The translations under genes were made by a program, and so were the position numbers. Positions 34,022 to 43,233 of a DNA stretch of 64,000 bases are shown piece by piece. Under the pieces are notes generated by a model, which ran no database searches, was not told the origin of the DNA, and worked only from the letters and a program-made list of their open reading frames with translations. Source of the stretch: Ohtaekwangia sp966211525 (GTDB lineage: Bacteria > Bacteroidota > Bacteroidia > Cytophagales > Cyclobacteriaceae); the NCBI GenBank assembly GCA_966211525.1, contig CBIHOZ010000003.1:1-64000 (forward strand), written 5' to 3'. The number at the start of each line of letters is the position of its first letter. Position 1 is the stretch's first letter.

Positions 34022-34040
34022 TGTAACAAAAAACATTACA
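34022..34040 (+). promoter_or_regulatory. Rrf2 operator 2, before the YwnB-like gene
   Basis: TGTAA-N9-TTACA (34022-34026 and 34036-34040) repeats the arms and spacing of the dyad before the Rrf2 gene. The rest of the site differs, which argues for a selected binding site rather than a recent duplication. It lies 29 bases before the ATG at 34069. Confidence 0.68.
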
Positions 34041-34068
34041 ATAAACTAACCATTTAAATTTTATAACT

Positions 34069-34722
34069 ATGAAAATTGCAGTGATCGGAGCTTCCGGATT
34101 TGTAGGCTCACACATCGTAACCGAAGCATTAGACCGTGGCCACCAGGTAACAGCTATTGCCCGTAACACCGACAATATAAAGACACAACATGCCAACCTC
34201 ACGGTAAAGAAGGGCGATGCCTTTAATCCAGACGAGATTGCCAAACTGGTAAGCGGTCATGATGTTGTTATCAGTGCCTATAATGCAGGCTGGCAGAATC
34301 CGAATCTCTATGAAGATTTCATCAAAGGTTCTCAAGCTGTACAACAAGGCGTAAAGAAATCAGGCGTTAAACGGTTTATCGTGATTGGCGGTGCGGGTAG
34401 CCTGGAGGTTGCGCCTGGAGTTCAATTGGTAGATTCGCCTCAATTTCCGGCTGAGTGGAAACCCGGAGCACTGGCCGCACGCGAATACCTCAACATCATT
34501 CGTAAAGAAGAAGAACTCGATTGGACATTCTTCAGTCCGGCAATCGAAATGCACCATGGTATAAAAGATGGCCGCACCGGTAAATATAGACTTGGCACCG
34601 ATCAACCTGTATTCGATGACAAAGGCGTAAGCCGTCTTTCGCCTGAAGACCTGGCTGTTGTGCTTGTAGATGAACTCACGAACAAGAAGTTCATTCGTAA
34701 GCGCTTTACGGCAGCATACTAA
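34069..34722 (+). CDS. NAD(P)-binding oxidoreductase-like protein (NmrA/YwnB type)
   Basis: 217 residues. A Rossmann fold begins MKIAVIGASGFVGSH with GxxGxxG at residues 7-13. The protein is short, like atypical short-chain reductases of the NmrA/BVR-B group, which act as flavin or quinone reductases or only as redox sensors. No complete Tyr-x-x-x-Lys catalytic pair was assigned. It is probably controlled by the Rrf2 protein encoded upstream, so a role in an electrophile or redox response is plausible. Confidence 0.85.
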   Translation: MKIAVIGASGFVGSHIVTEALDRGHQVTAIARNTDNIKTQHANLTVKKGDAFNPDEIAKLVSGHDVVISAYNAGWQNPNLYEDFIKGSQAVQQGVKKSGVKRFIVIGGAGSLEVAPGVQLVDSPQFPAEWKPGALAAREYLNIIRKEEELDWTFFSPAIEMHHGIKDGRTGKYRLGTDQPVFDDKGVSRLSPEDLAVVLVDELTNKKFIRKRFTAAY

Positions 34723-34738
34723 ATTAGCTGTGAGCTTG

Positions 34739-34905
34739 GAGCTGCGAGCCGCGAGGAGTGGCCGCTGGCTTCAGGCTGCCGGAAGAGTATGGTAAAGTCT
34801 TAGAGGTATACTATCAAGACGAGGTAATTTTACTTTTCGAAAGGTAGCAGTCACGCTTAAGTTAAGTTTCACAAAACCAGCAGCTGGTAGCTAGCAGCTA
34901 GCAAC
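34739..34905. repeat. Intergenic AGCTGCGAG-type repeat, left copy
   Basis: GAGCTGCGAGCCGCGAG near 34739 and CAGCAGCTGGTAGCTAGCAGCTAGCA near 34880 form an imperfect inverted pair flanking unrelated sequence. A similar arrangement follows the next gene (35777-35877), so the alpha/beta hydrolase gene is bracketed by two members of one repeat family. Confidence 0.6.
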
Positions 34906-34914
34906 TCTTTCAAC

Positions 34915-35778
34915 ATGGCATCTATAGCTTACAAAACGCTCGCCATCGATGGCGTCAATATTTTTTATCGCGAGGCAGGTTCGAGTTCTAACCCCGTGAT
35001 ACTTTTGCTACATGGGTTTCCGTCTTCGTCACATATGTATCGGGATTTGATGAATGACCTGGCCGATCGGTATTATCTCATTGCTCCGGATTATCCCGGC
35101 TTTGGCAATAGCGATATGCCGGATCGTGACAAGTATACCTATACATTTGATAATCTCTCGGTAACGATCGAGAAATTTATCGATGCGTTGAAACTTACGC
35201 GGTTCAGTTTGTATATGCAAGACTATGGATCCCCGGTAGGGTATAGAATTGCTGTGCGAAGACCCGAGCTTATTGAAGCGCTGATTATTCAAAACGCCAA
35301 CGCATACGAAGAAGGTATCGGTCCGGCTATAGATGATGGTAAACGCTTCTGGGCGAATCGTAATACTGAAACGGAAAACGCCATGCGAAATATACTGACA
35401 GCCGAAGGGACCAAGTTTCAGTATATAGATGGTGTTGAAGATGTGCAGAAGATAAGTCCGGATGCATACCGGTATGACCAGTTGTTTCTGGATCGTCCGG
35501 GGAACAAAGAGATTCAGTTAGATTTACTATACGACTATCGTAACAACCTCACACTATATCCGGTTTGGCAGAAATATCTGCGCGAGCATCAACCGCGCAC
35601 ATTAATTACCTGGGGAAAGAACGATGCTATGTTTACAGAGAAAGGCGCACTGGCCTATAAAAAAGATCTTCCGAAAGCAGAAATACATTTGTTGAATACG
35701 GGGCATTTTGCGTTGGAGGAGTTTCATACGGAGATAGCTGCGTACATAGATAACTTTTTAAAAGCTGCGAGTTTATAG
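34915..35778 (+). CDS. Alpha/beta hydrolase with Asp nucleophile (haloalkane dehalogenase/epoxide hydrolase-like)
   Basis: 287 residues. HGFPSSS at about 33-39 gives the oxyanion region, the nucleophile elbow is QDYGSPVG with Asp103 in place of the usual Ser, and Asp237 (WGKNDAMF) and His264 (GHFALEE) complete the triad. An Asp nucleophile is typical of haloalkane dehalogenases, fluoroacetate dehalogenases and epoxide hydrolases, which form an alkyl-enzyme ester. The usual DWGG motif reads DYGS, so the exact reaction cannot be named. The gene is bracketed by repeats. Confidence 0.85.
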   Translation: MASIAYKTLAIDGVNIFYREAGSSSNPVILLLHGFPSSSHMYRDLMNDLADRYYLIAPDYPGFGNSDMPDRDKYTYTFDNLSVTIEKFIDALKLTRFSLYMQDYGSPVGYRIAVRRPELIEALIIQNANAYEEGIGPAIDDGKRFWANRNTETENAMRNILTAEGTKFQYIDGVEDVQKISPDAYRYDQLFLDRPGNKEIQLDLLYDYRNNLTLYPVWQKYLREHQPRTLITWGKNDAMFTEKGALAYKKDLPKAEIHLLNTGHFALEEFHTEIAAYIDNFLKAASL

Positions 35779-35877
35779 CTGCGAGCTGCGAGTTTTTGTT
35801 TTTCGATTAATCTACGGGTGCGACTCTTTAGTTATTTGTCAAACTGCTAGTAGCTGAAGGCTGGCAGCTCGCAGCTC
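35777..35877. repeat. Intergenic AGCTGCGAG-type repeat, right copy
   Basis: AGCTGCGAGCTGC (35777-35789) is exactly complementary to GCAGCTCGCAGCT (35864-35876), a 13-bp arm pair around a 74-base interior. The first arm overlaps the hydrolase stop codon. It could serve as a terminator-like structure or be a short mobile repeat. Confidence 0.7.
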
Positions 35878-36177
35878 ATTTCCGTGTACCCCGTGCGTTG
35901 TGAGAAGATCGTTGTAGACGTAATCTATAATTCCTGGTATACATAAAATTTATATCACTCATCTGCGTCTATCGCTACACGGACTTTTAAAATTACCAGG
36001 ACTCTCTGAACCATTGAGCTTGTATTTCGGGCGATGGAACGGGCAGTCCAGGTTCTTTTTGAGGTGCTTCAGTATTATTTTTTTATGACGCGTGAACTTT
36101 TTCCTGACAATTTCGAATTATGAGTATTCAGGCGGATTGAATTGAGGGGAAGTTTGTAATTAATTGTCTAGATCACT
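35878..36177. other. Intergenic region before the AraC gene
   Basis: Three hundred bases with no open frame of interest, no RNA gene and no exact promoter consensus that I could find. It presumably holds the promoter of the AraC gene at 36178. Confidence 0.4.
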
Positions 36178-37050
36178 ATGCAGAACTTTACCGATACTAT
36201 CATTCCAGTATATAACCTTCGTGCTTGTACGGGAGCAACAGACTTTGCTATCATGCGTATGGAGCCCTTCGAAGTGTTAGGCAAGCTACAGGTTCCTCAC
36301 CGCCAGGAAGGTTATAACATCACATTATTACTACAAGGTAAAGTTACCCGCTATATCGATTTCGAACGATATGTTATTGATGCCCCTGCACTTATATCAG
36401 TGGGGCCGGAGCAAGTCCATCAATACGAATGTGCTGAGGATGCACAGATGATTTGTATATCATTCAGCAGTGATTTCCTGATACATGAAATGCGCGGCTG
36501 GGTAATGTGCTGGGAGTGCATGTTTGGCCACGTTGTAATGGATATGGATGATGATTCGCTGCGGGAGTTACTGGTATATACCGACCTGATGATGGAGGAG
36601 TTTCACAGTAACAAACCGAAGAAGGATGTAGTGATCCGTAATCTTTTGAACGCCTTTATCGTTTGCAGTGCGCGTATGCGCAATACTAGTCTGCCGGTAT
36701 TGAATATGGATGCTATGCAGAACAGGCTCGTACAGCAATTCAAAGTATTGGTCGATACACATTTCCGTGATAAGTCACAGGTAGCGCAGTATGCCGACAT
36801 GCTATATATAACACCCGGACATTTAAATGATGTCATTAAAGAAACGGTGAATAAAACTGCCAAGCAGGTAATTGATGAAAAGCGTGTAACCGAAGCAAAA
36901 CGATTATTATTCTGGGGTAACTATAGCTTGAAAGAAATTGCAAGTCATCTTAACTTTGAAGACGATGCATACTTCAATCGCTTCTTTAAAAAGCATACAG
37001 GCCATACACCATCACTCTTTCAGCGGACAATCCGGGAAAAGTACAATTAA
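36178..37050 (+). CDS. AraC-family regulator with N-terminal cupin domain
   Basis: 290 residues. The N-terminal half is a cupin-like ligand-binding domain (VPHRQEGYNITLLLQGK, ALISVGPEQVHQYEC), and the C-terminal half (about 190-288) is an AraC double helix-turn-helix with VAQYADMLYITPGHLNDVIKE and LKEIASHLNFEDDAYFNRFFKKHTGHTPS. It lies directly upstream of the three-gene RND efflux operon on the same strand and is the likely regulator of it. Confidence 0.9.
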   Translation: MQNFTDTIIPVYNLRACTGATDFAIMRMEPFEVLGKLQVPHRQEGYNITLLLQGKVTRYIDFERYVIDAPALISVGPEQVHQYECAEDAQMICISFSSDFLIHEMRGWVMCWECMFGHVVMDMDDDSLRELLVYTDLMMEEFHSNKPKKDVVIRNLLNAFIVCSARMRNTSLPVLNMDAMQNRLVQQFKVLVDTHFRDKSQVAQYADMLYITPGHLNDVIKETVNKTAKQVIDEKRVTEAKRLLFWGNYSLKEIASHLNFEDDAYFNRFFKKHTGHTPSLFQRTIREKYN

Positions 37051-37239
37051 TACCGGGATATGGTAAGTTAATAAATCTGTGCTGAGGCTAACTTTGTTTC
37101 ACCAATCACGTTCAGAATGAACATATATAGTGAAAAAAGTAAAACCTTTTCTCACACTTCTTCGTGAAAGACTTCCTTCTGGTGCTGCAGGGGAAACTAA
37201 TAAATAGATTTAATGATGATTGTTTTGAAATGGCGAACG

Positions 37240-37255
37240 AGGGTTAGCTAAACCT
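37240..37255 (+). promoter_or_regulatory. Palindrome upstream of the RND operon
   Basis: AGGGTTAGCTAAACCT is symmetrical about its centre except for one base pair. It lies about 55 bases before the first RND gene and could bind a regulator, although AraC proteins often prefer direct repeats. Confidence 0.35.
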
Positions 37256-37308
37256 TCATTCACCCAAACCTAAATTATTTTTTTACTGTGTATATAAATG
37301 AGATGTAT

Positions 37309-38490
37309 ATGAAAAGGTCAAGTCACAATTCTGTAACCAAAATGATGACGGTGCTCGGTAGCATCGGTCTCGTAGTCATATTAAATAGTTGTACAACGTC
37401 ATCCGGTAACTCAGGTGGTATGCAAATGCCTACGCCAACATTACCGGTAATTTCTGTTAGCAACCAGGCGGCTACAACATTTCTTGAGTTCCCCTCTACT
37501 ATAGAAGGTAAAGTAAATGTTGAGATCAGACCGCAGGTAAGCGGATACCTCGAGCGTATTTATGTAGACGAAGGCGCTTATGTGCGCGTAGGCCAACCGT
37601 TGTTTGGTATCAACGACCAGCCGTACCGCGAACAAAATGCCAATGCACATGCAGCGATGCTCGCAGCGCAGGCAAACGTGGAGAAAGCACAACTCGAAGT
37701 TGATCGCCTTACACCGCTTGTGAAAAACAATGTAGTGTCTGAGATTCAGTTAAAGTCTGCTGAAGCAAGTCTTCAGACTGCCAAAGCAAATCTCGCGCAG
37801 GCAAAGGCACAAGCCGGTAACACACAGATCAGCCTCGGCTATACGGTAGTGAAAGCTCCCGTAAGCGGATATATAGGACATATACACCATCGCCTCGGAA
37901 GTCTGGTAGGCAGAGGTGAAGATCTTCCACTCACAGTATTGTCGGATGTAAATGAAGTATATGCATACTTCTCTATGAGCGAGATCGACTTCCTTCAATT
38001 CAAAGCGCGCACGCAGGGCAATACACTGGAAGAGAAGATCAAGAATCTTCCTGCCGTAGAATTGATGCTGGCAGACGGAAGCGCCTATACCGAAAAAGGT
38101 AAAGTAGAAACCGTAGAAGGTCAGTTCGATAAAACAACCGGTGCGATCAGTTTCCGTGCAACCTTCCCGAATGCAAAAGGATTGCTACGCTCCGGTAATA
38201 CAGGTCGCGTACGTATACCAAGTGTACACGACAACGCGCTGGTAGTTCCGCAGGAAGCAACATTCGAACTGCAGGATAAAGTACTGGTGTTTGTGTTGGC
38301 AGATAGTAACAAAGTAGTAAGTCGTCCCATACAGGTAGAAGGTCAAACCACCAACTATTACTTTGTGAAAGACGGTTTGAAAACAGGCGACAAGATCGTT
38401 TACTCGGGTCTGAGCCGCTTGCGCGATGGTGCTGTGATCAACCCACAGCCATTGTCACTCGACAGTTTGCTGAAATCAAAGCCCCTTTAA
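37309..38490 (+). CDS. RND efflux periplasmic adaptor (AcrA/MexA-like) lipoprotein
   Basis: 393 residues from the ATG at 37309 (MKRSSHNSV); an ATG at 37303 and a GTG at 37288 are alternatives. The lipobox ILNSC (Cys28) anchors it to the inner membrane. It shows the adaptor layout: beta-barrel and lipoyl halves around an alpha-helical hairpin (about 105-175) and GYTVVKAPVSGYIGHIHHRLGSLV. It links the RND pump to the outer-membrane channel, and both follow in the operon. Confidence 0.93.
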   Translation: MKRSSHNSVTKMMTVLGSIGLVVILNSCTTSSGNSGGMQMPTPTLPVISVSNQAATTFLEFPSTIEGKVNVEIRPQVSGYLERIYVDEGAYVRVGQPLFGINDQPYREQNANAHAAMLAAQANVEKAQLEVDRLTPLVKNNVVSEIQLKSAEASLQTAKANLAQAKAQAGNTQISLGYTVVKAPVSGYIGHIHHRLGSLVGRGEDLPLTVLSDVNEVYAYFSMSEIDFLQFKARTQGNTLEEKIKNLPAVELMLADGSAYTEKGKVETVEGQFDKTTGAISFRATFPNAKGLLRSGNTGRVRIPSVHDNALVVPQEATFELQDKVLVFVLADSNKVVSRPIQVEGQTTNYYFVKDGLKTGDKIVYSGLSRLRDGAVINPQPLSLDSLLKSKPL

Positions 38491-38533
38491 TTCCATCATT
38501 TAAAGAAGGCGTGAAGTAAATTTTTATACAAAG

Positions 38534-38555
38534 CCGGGTGGTATAAATCACCCGG
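38534..38555 (+). promoter_or_regulatory. Intercistronic hairpin between adaptor and pump genes
   Basis: CCGGGTG (38534-38540) and CACCCGG (38549-38555) form a perfect 7-bp stem with an 8-base loop, without a T run. It may tune the ratio of the two proteins or protect mRNA. Confidence 0.45.
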
Positions 38556-38573
38556 TCACTAAAACTCTGTCTT

Positions 38574-41500
38574 ATGTTAAAAGTATTTATAGAGCGGCCG
38601 GTGCTGGCCACCGTTGTGTCGATCATCCTCGTGTTACTCGGAGGACTCTCGCTGATGAACCTGCCCGTAACACAATTCCCGGATATAGCTCCGCCCAGTA
38701 TACAGGTGGCAGCGGTATATCCCGGTGCTAACGCTGAAGTGGTAGCGCGTTCAGTAGCCACTCCGATAGAAGAGGCTGTGAACGGTGTGGAGAACATGAC
38801 GTATATGACGTCTACCTCCAACAACGATGGTTCCATGATCCTTACAGTATATTTCAAGCTGGGCACGGATCCTGATCTCGCTGCGGTAAACGTTCAGAAT
38901 CGCGTATCAAAAGCTACAAGCTTGCTGCCGGCTGAAGTTGTACAGGCCGGTATATCTACGCAGAAGCAGCAGAACAGTATGATCATGGTGACGAACCTGG
39001 TGAGTGATGAGAAAATGTACGATGAGACATTCCTTCAGAACTATGCCAAGATCAATATTATACCAGAAATACAACGTGTACCCGGTGTAGGACAAGCCAT
39101 GGTATTCGGTTCGAAAGATTACTCGATGCGTATCTGGCTGAAGCCCGATCGTCTTACTTCGTATGGATTGTCGGTGCAGGAAGTACTCAATGCTATACGC
39201 GAACAAAACGTGGAAGCTGCTCCCGGACGTTTCGGTGAAAACAGCCGTGAATCATTCGAGTATGTTATCAAGTATAAAGGTAAACTCAATGAAGGCAAGC
39301 AATACGAAGACATCATTCTGCGCGCTGACGCTGATGGTTCTGTACTTCGACTGAAAGATGTAGCCAAGGTTGAACTGGGTTCCTATACCTATAACCAGAA
39401 CACAACCGTTAACGGTAAATTCGGTATCGGTATAGCGATCTTCCAGACTGCCGGCTCGAACGCAAATGATATTCAGACATCCATCAACGAACTGATGGAG
39501 AAAGCAAAGTTAAATTTTCCACAAGGCGTATCGTACTTTAATATATATAGTACAAAAGAATACCTCGATGAATCGATCGACCAGGTAATTGAAACACTGC
39601 TGGAAGCATTCGTACTTGTATTTATAGTTGTATTTATATTCCTGCAGGATTTCCGTTCAACACTGATCCCTGCTATAGCGGTGCCGGTAGCGATCATCGG
39701 TACATTCTTCTTCATGCAGTTGTTTGGTTTTACCATCAACCTGTTAACATTGTTTGCCCTGGTACTTGCCATTGGTATTGTGGTGGATGATGCGATTGTG
39801 GTAGTGGAAGCGGTGCACTCGAAGATGCAGCTTACAAAGTTGAGTCCGAAGAAAGCGACCGTTCAATCCATGAGTGAAATTTCAGGAGCGATCGTGTCAA
39901 TTACTTTGGTGATGTCGGCCGTGTTTATACCCGTAGGTTTTATGCAAGGTCCGGCCGGTGTATTTTACAGACAGTTTGCCTTTACACTGGCGATCGCGAT
40001 TGTGATCTCAGCTGTAAACGCGTTAACGTTAAGTCCTGCACTTTGCGCGCTCTTCTTAAAATCAGAACATCACGATGATGAACATGCACATGCTAATGAT
40101 AAGTGGAGCACACGTTTCTTCCGTTCATTCAATGTAGGCTTCAATGCCATGACGGAAAAATACCTGCGTAGTGTAAACTTCCTGGTGAAACATAAGTGGA
40201 TCACGGTCGGAGGATTGGCTATAGTTACTGCTGCAACGGTATGGATGCTGCGTACAACACCTACAGGATTTATACCAAATGAAGACCAGAGCTTCTTTGT
40301 ATACTCCATCACACTACCTCCGGGTTCATCACTGCAACGCACACGCGAAGTGGTGAATAAAGTGGAGAACATGATGTCGGAGCTGGAAGCGACCAATCAT
40401 TACCTCAGCGTATCCGGCTTGAATATCATTACATCATCCATCAGCTCGAACTATGCGGTGGGATTTGTAAAGATGAAACCACACGATGAACGCGGACAAG
40501 TAAAAGATATAAATGCCATCATGGGTATGGTACAAGGCAAGCTGTCAACGATCAGCGAAGCCGATATATTTACCTTTACCATGCCGACTGTACCAGGTTT
40601 CAGTAACATGGCAGGTTTTGAATTTATACTTCAGGATCGCACCGGAGGTTCTCTCAATAAACTGAATGAGACAACACAAGGTTTGATCGGAGCATTGATG
40701 CAACGTCCGGAGATTGCCTATGCATTCACGACATTCAACACTGCGAACCCGCAGTATATGTTGAATGTGGATGAGAAGAAAGCAAAACAACTCGGTGTAT
40801 CGGTGAGCGATGTATTAACAACACTCCAGGTATACTACGGAAGTACATTTGCATCTGACTTCAACCGCTTTGGTAAATTCTACAGAGTAATTATGCAGGC
40901 AGAAGCGCCTTTCCGCGATGATCCGAATTCATTGAAAGGTATGTTTGTGAAAAACTCATACGGAGAGATGGTGCCGCTGAGTACACTGGTACAACTTGAA
41001 AGAGTGTATGGACCTGAGACCGTAACGCGTAACAACTTGTTTACAGCCGTTACTATCAACGGTGTGCCGAAACCAGGCTATAGCTCCGGTGACGCGATCA
41101 AAGCAGTAGAAGAAGTAACTGCACAATATTTACCACGTGGCTATAGCTACGAGTGGACCGGTATGACCAAAGAAGAAATTGCTTCGGGTGGTCAGGCAGG
41201 TTTTATCTTTGCCTTGTGTCTCATCTTCGTATACTTCCTGCTCGCAGCGCAGTATGAAAGCTATATATTACCGCTGTCGGTTATACTTTCCATACCGCTG
41301 GGTATATTCGGAGTATTTCTCTTTATAAACCTGTTTGGTATCGATAATAATATATATGTACAGGTAGGGTTGATCATGCTCATAGGCTTGCTCGCGAAGA
41401 ACGCCATTCTGATCGTAGAGTATGCGGTACAAAGACGAAGAAGCGGAATGGACTTGCTGGCATCTGCTATAGAAGCATCCAAGCTTCGTCTGCGCCCGAT

Positions 41501-41723
41501 TCTGATGACGTCATTCGCCTTTATCGTTGGTTTGTTACCACTGATGCGTGCCAATGGTGCATCCGCATTGGGTAACCGCTCGATCAGTACAGGTGCTGCC
41601 GGTGGTATGTTAACGGGTGTATTGCTGGGTATATTTGTTATACCGGTACTCTACATCATCTTCCAATACCTGCAGGAAAAGGTGAGCGGTCCAAAGACAG
41701 AAGAAGATACCATCACCGAATAA
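38574..41723 (+). CDS. RND multidrug efflux pump, HAE1/AcrB family
   Basis: 1049 residues, the normal AcrB size. Twelve helices and two large periplasmic loops are expected. It starts MLKVFIERPVLATVVSIILVLLGGLSLMNLPVTQFPDIAPP, and helix 4 contains the proton-relay Asp pair in LAIGIVVDDAIVVVEA. GPAGVFYRQFAFTLAIAI and the C-terminal MLIGLLAKNAILIVEYA motifs are typical. It exports drugs, bile salts or solvents in exchange for protons. Both partner genes adjoin it, and the AraC gene upstream suggests induction by substrate. Confidence 0.97.
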   Translation: MLKVFIERPVLATVVSIILVLLGGLSLMNLPVTQFPDIAPPSIQVAAVYPGANAEVVARSVATPIEEAVNGVENMTYMTSTSNNDGSMILTVYFKLGTDPDLAAVNVQNRVSKATSLLPAEVVQAGISTQKQQNSMIMVTNLVSDEKMYDETFLQNYAKINIIPEIQRVPGVGQAMVFGSKDYSMRIWLKPDRLTSYGLSVQEVLNAIREQNVEAAPGRFGENSRESFEYVIKYKGKLNEGKQYEDIILRADADGSVLRLKDVAKVELGSYTYNQNTTVNGKFGIGIAIFQTAGSNANDIQTSINELMEKAKLNFPQGVSYFNIYSTKEYLDESIDQVIETLLEAFVLVFIVVFIFLQDFRSTLIPAIAVPVAIIGTFFFMQLFGFTINLLTLFALVLAIGIVVDDAIVVVEAVHSKMQLTKLSPKKATVQSMSEISGAIVSITLVMSAVFIPVGFMQGPAGVFYRQFAFTLAIAIVISAVNALTLSPALCALFLKSEHHDDEHAHANDKWSTRFFRSFNVGFNAMTEKYLRSVNFLVKHKWITVGGLAIVTAATVWMLRTTPTGFIPNEDQSFFVYSITLPPGSSLQRTREVVNKVENMMSELEATNHYLSVSGLNIITSSISSNYAVGFVKMKPHDERGQVKDINAIMGMVQGKLSTISEADIFTFTMPTVPGFSNMAGFEFILQDRTGGSLNKLNETTQGLIGALMQRPEIAYAFTTFNTANPQYMLNVDEKKAKQLGVSVSDVLTTLQVYYGSTFASDFNRFGKFYRVIMQAEAPFRDDPNSLKGMFVKNSYGEMVPLSTLVQLERVYGPETVTRNNLFTAVTINGVPKPGYSSGDAIKAVEEVTAQYLPRGYSYEWTGMTKEEIASGGQAGFIFALCLIFVYFLLAAQYESYILPLSVILSIPLGIFGVFLFINLFGIDNNIYVQVGLIMLIGLLAKNAILIVEYAVQRRRSGMDLLASAIEASKLRLRPILMTSFAFIVGLLPLMRANGASALGNRSISTGAAGGMLTGVLLGIFVIPVLYIIFQYLQEKVSGPKTEEDTITE

Positions 41724-41751
41724 TCGTAACAGTTTTAATTATAAAAGAATC

Positions 41752-43176
41752 ATGCATAGTAACCGATTTATATATAGTGGTATAGGTGTTGTGCTGTTTG
41801 CCGTTATCCTGGCAGGATGTTCTGTAGGAAAAAATTACAAGCGTCCCGATCTCAAAGCGCCACAACAGTTCGGCACAACGGCACCGGTAGGCGACAGCAG
41901 TGTTGCTACCAAATCGTGGAAGGAATTCTTTACCGACACTACACTCGTACGACTCATCGATAAAGCGATTGCCGGTAATTATGATCTGCAACTGGCGATT
42001 CAACGTATATCGATCTCGCAGTCATACGCAAAACAGGCAAGAGCAGCGTGGCTGCCTGCGTGGAGTGCGCAGGCTTCAGCTTCCACCAGCAATCCTTCCG
42101 AGAACAGTTTGAATGGTATAAGCCTCAGTAACTTTCTTGGAACAAATCACATCGAGGATTTTACATTGAGTACAAGTATATCCTGGGAGATTGATGTGTG
42201 GGGTAAAATACGAAGACAGAAACAGGCCGCACTCGCAGACTATCTGCAGTCGTTCGAAGCGGGCCGTGCGGTGCAAACACAGCTTGTAGCACAAGTTGCC
42301 AATGCATACTATAACCTGTTGATGATGGATGCACAGCTCGCCATCGCGAAGCGAAATGTACTGCTGAGCGACAGCATTGTGCAGATGATACAGTTGCAGA
42401 AAACAGCAGGTGAAGTAACGGAGCTTGCCGTGCAGCAAGCGAAAGCGCAGCAACAGAACGCAGCGTTGCTGGTACCTCAGTTCGAGCAAGCCATCACACT
42501 GCAGGAAAACGGACTCCGGTTGTTGTTAGGTGATTGGCCTGGAGCTGTGAGCCGTACCGTTGAATTGAGTAATGTAGTAGTAACTGATACTATACTTGCT
42601 ACTGGTGTACCGATCGATCTCTTGAGTCATCGTCCGGATGTAAGGGCGAGCGAGAAGGCACTTGTGGCTGCGAATGCACGCGTAGGAGTAGCGCAAGGTA
42701 ATATGTATCCTTCCTTGAACCTTACTGCAACGGGTGGGCTAAACGCATACGAAGCCAGCAACTGGTTTTCTATGCCGGCATCATTATTCAGTACGGTAGC
42801 AGGAAGTTTAACGCAACCTATATTTCAGAGACGTATACTGCGCACGCAACTCGAAGTAGCGAAGGCAGAACGTGAACAACGTGTTATCGAATTCAGACAA
42901 TCTGTAACAGGTGCGGTACACGAAGTTACCAATGCGCTTGTAAAACTTGATAAACTGAAAACACAGCAGGATGTAGCGACCGCGCGCGCAGAGACATTGC
43001 AGCAGGCGGTACAGAATGCCCGACTTTTATTCAGAAGTGGTATGGCTAATTACCTCGAGGTAATTACGGCACAGAGTAACGCACTGCAGGCTGAACTCAC
43101 AAAGGCAGATGTAACTCGCCAGCAGCTTAGTGCACGGGTGGAGTTGTATCAGTCGTTGGGAGGAGGTTGGCAGTAA
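41752..43176 (+). CDS. RND outer-membrane channel lipoprotein (OprM/NodT family)
   Basis: 474 residues with lipobox LAGC (Cys23) and the typical following VGKNYKRPD. Two TolC-type repeats of about 200 residues form the periplasmic helices and barrel, with LSHRPDVRASEKALVAANARVGVAQ at the start of the second repeat. It completes the tripartite pump with the two genes upstream (28-base gap). A strong terminator follows. Confidence 0.95.
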   Translation: MHSNRFIYSGIGVVLFAVILAGCSVGKNYKRPDLKAPQQFGTTAPVGDSSVATKSWKEFFTDTTLVRLIDKAIAGNYDLQLAIQRISISQSYAKQARAAWLPAWSAQASASTSNPSENSLNGISLSNFLGTNHIEDFTLSTSISWEIDVWGKIRRQKQAALADYLQSFEAGRAVQTQLVAQVANAYYNLLMMDAQLAIAKRNVLLSDSIVQMIQLQKTAGEVTELAVQQAKAQQQNAALLVPQFEQAITLQENGLRLLLGDWPGAVSRTVELSNVVVTDTILATGVPIDLLSHRPDVRASEKALVAANARVGVAQGNMYPSLNLTATGGLNAYEASNWFSMPASLFSTVAGSLTQPIFQRRILRTQLEVAKAEREQRVIEFRQSVTGAVHEVTNALVKLDKLKTQQDVATARAETLQQAVQNARLLFRSGMANYLEVITAQSNALQAELTKADVTRQQLSARVELYQSLGGGWQ

Positions 43177-43197
43177 GCTATATTTTTTAACAGGAAA

Positions 43198-43231
43198 GAA
43201 GAGGCGGTCAGTAGTGATCGCCTCTTTTTTT
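43198..43231 (+). terminator. Intrinsic terminator of the RND operon
   Basis: A 10-bp stem with one G-T pair (43201-43210 with 43215-43224), a GTAG loop and a run of seven T. Confidence 0.93.
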
Positions 43232-43233
43232 GT

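Noticed and set aside
33485..34029. Minus-strand frames over the Rrf2 gene
   Set aside because: They are antisense shadows; the plus-strand protein has a clear winged-helix pattern and its own promoter.
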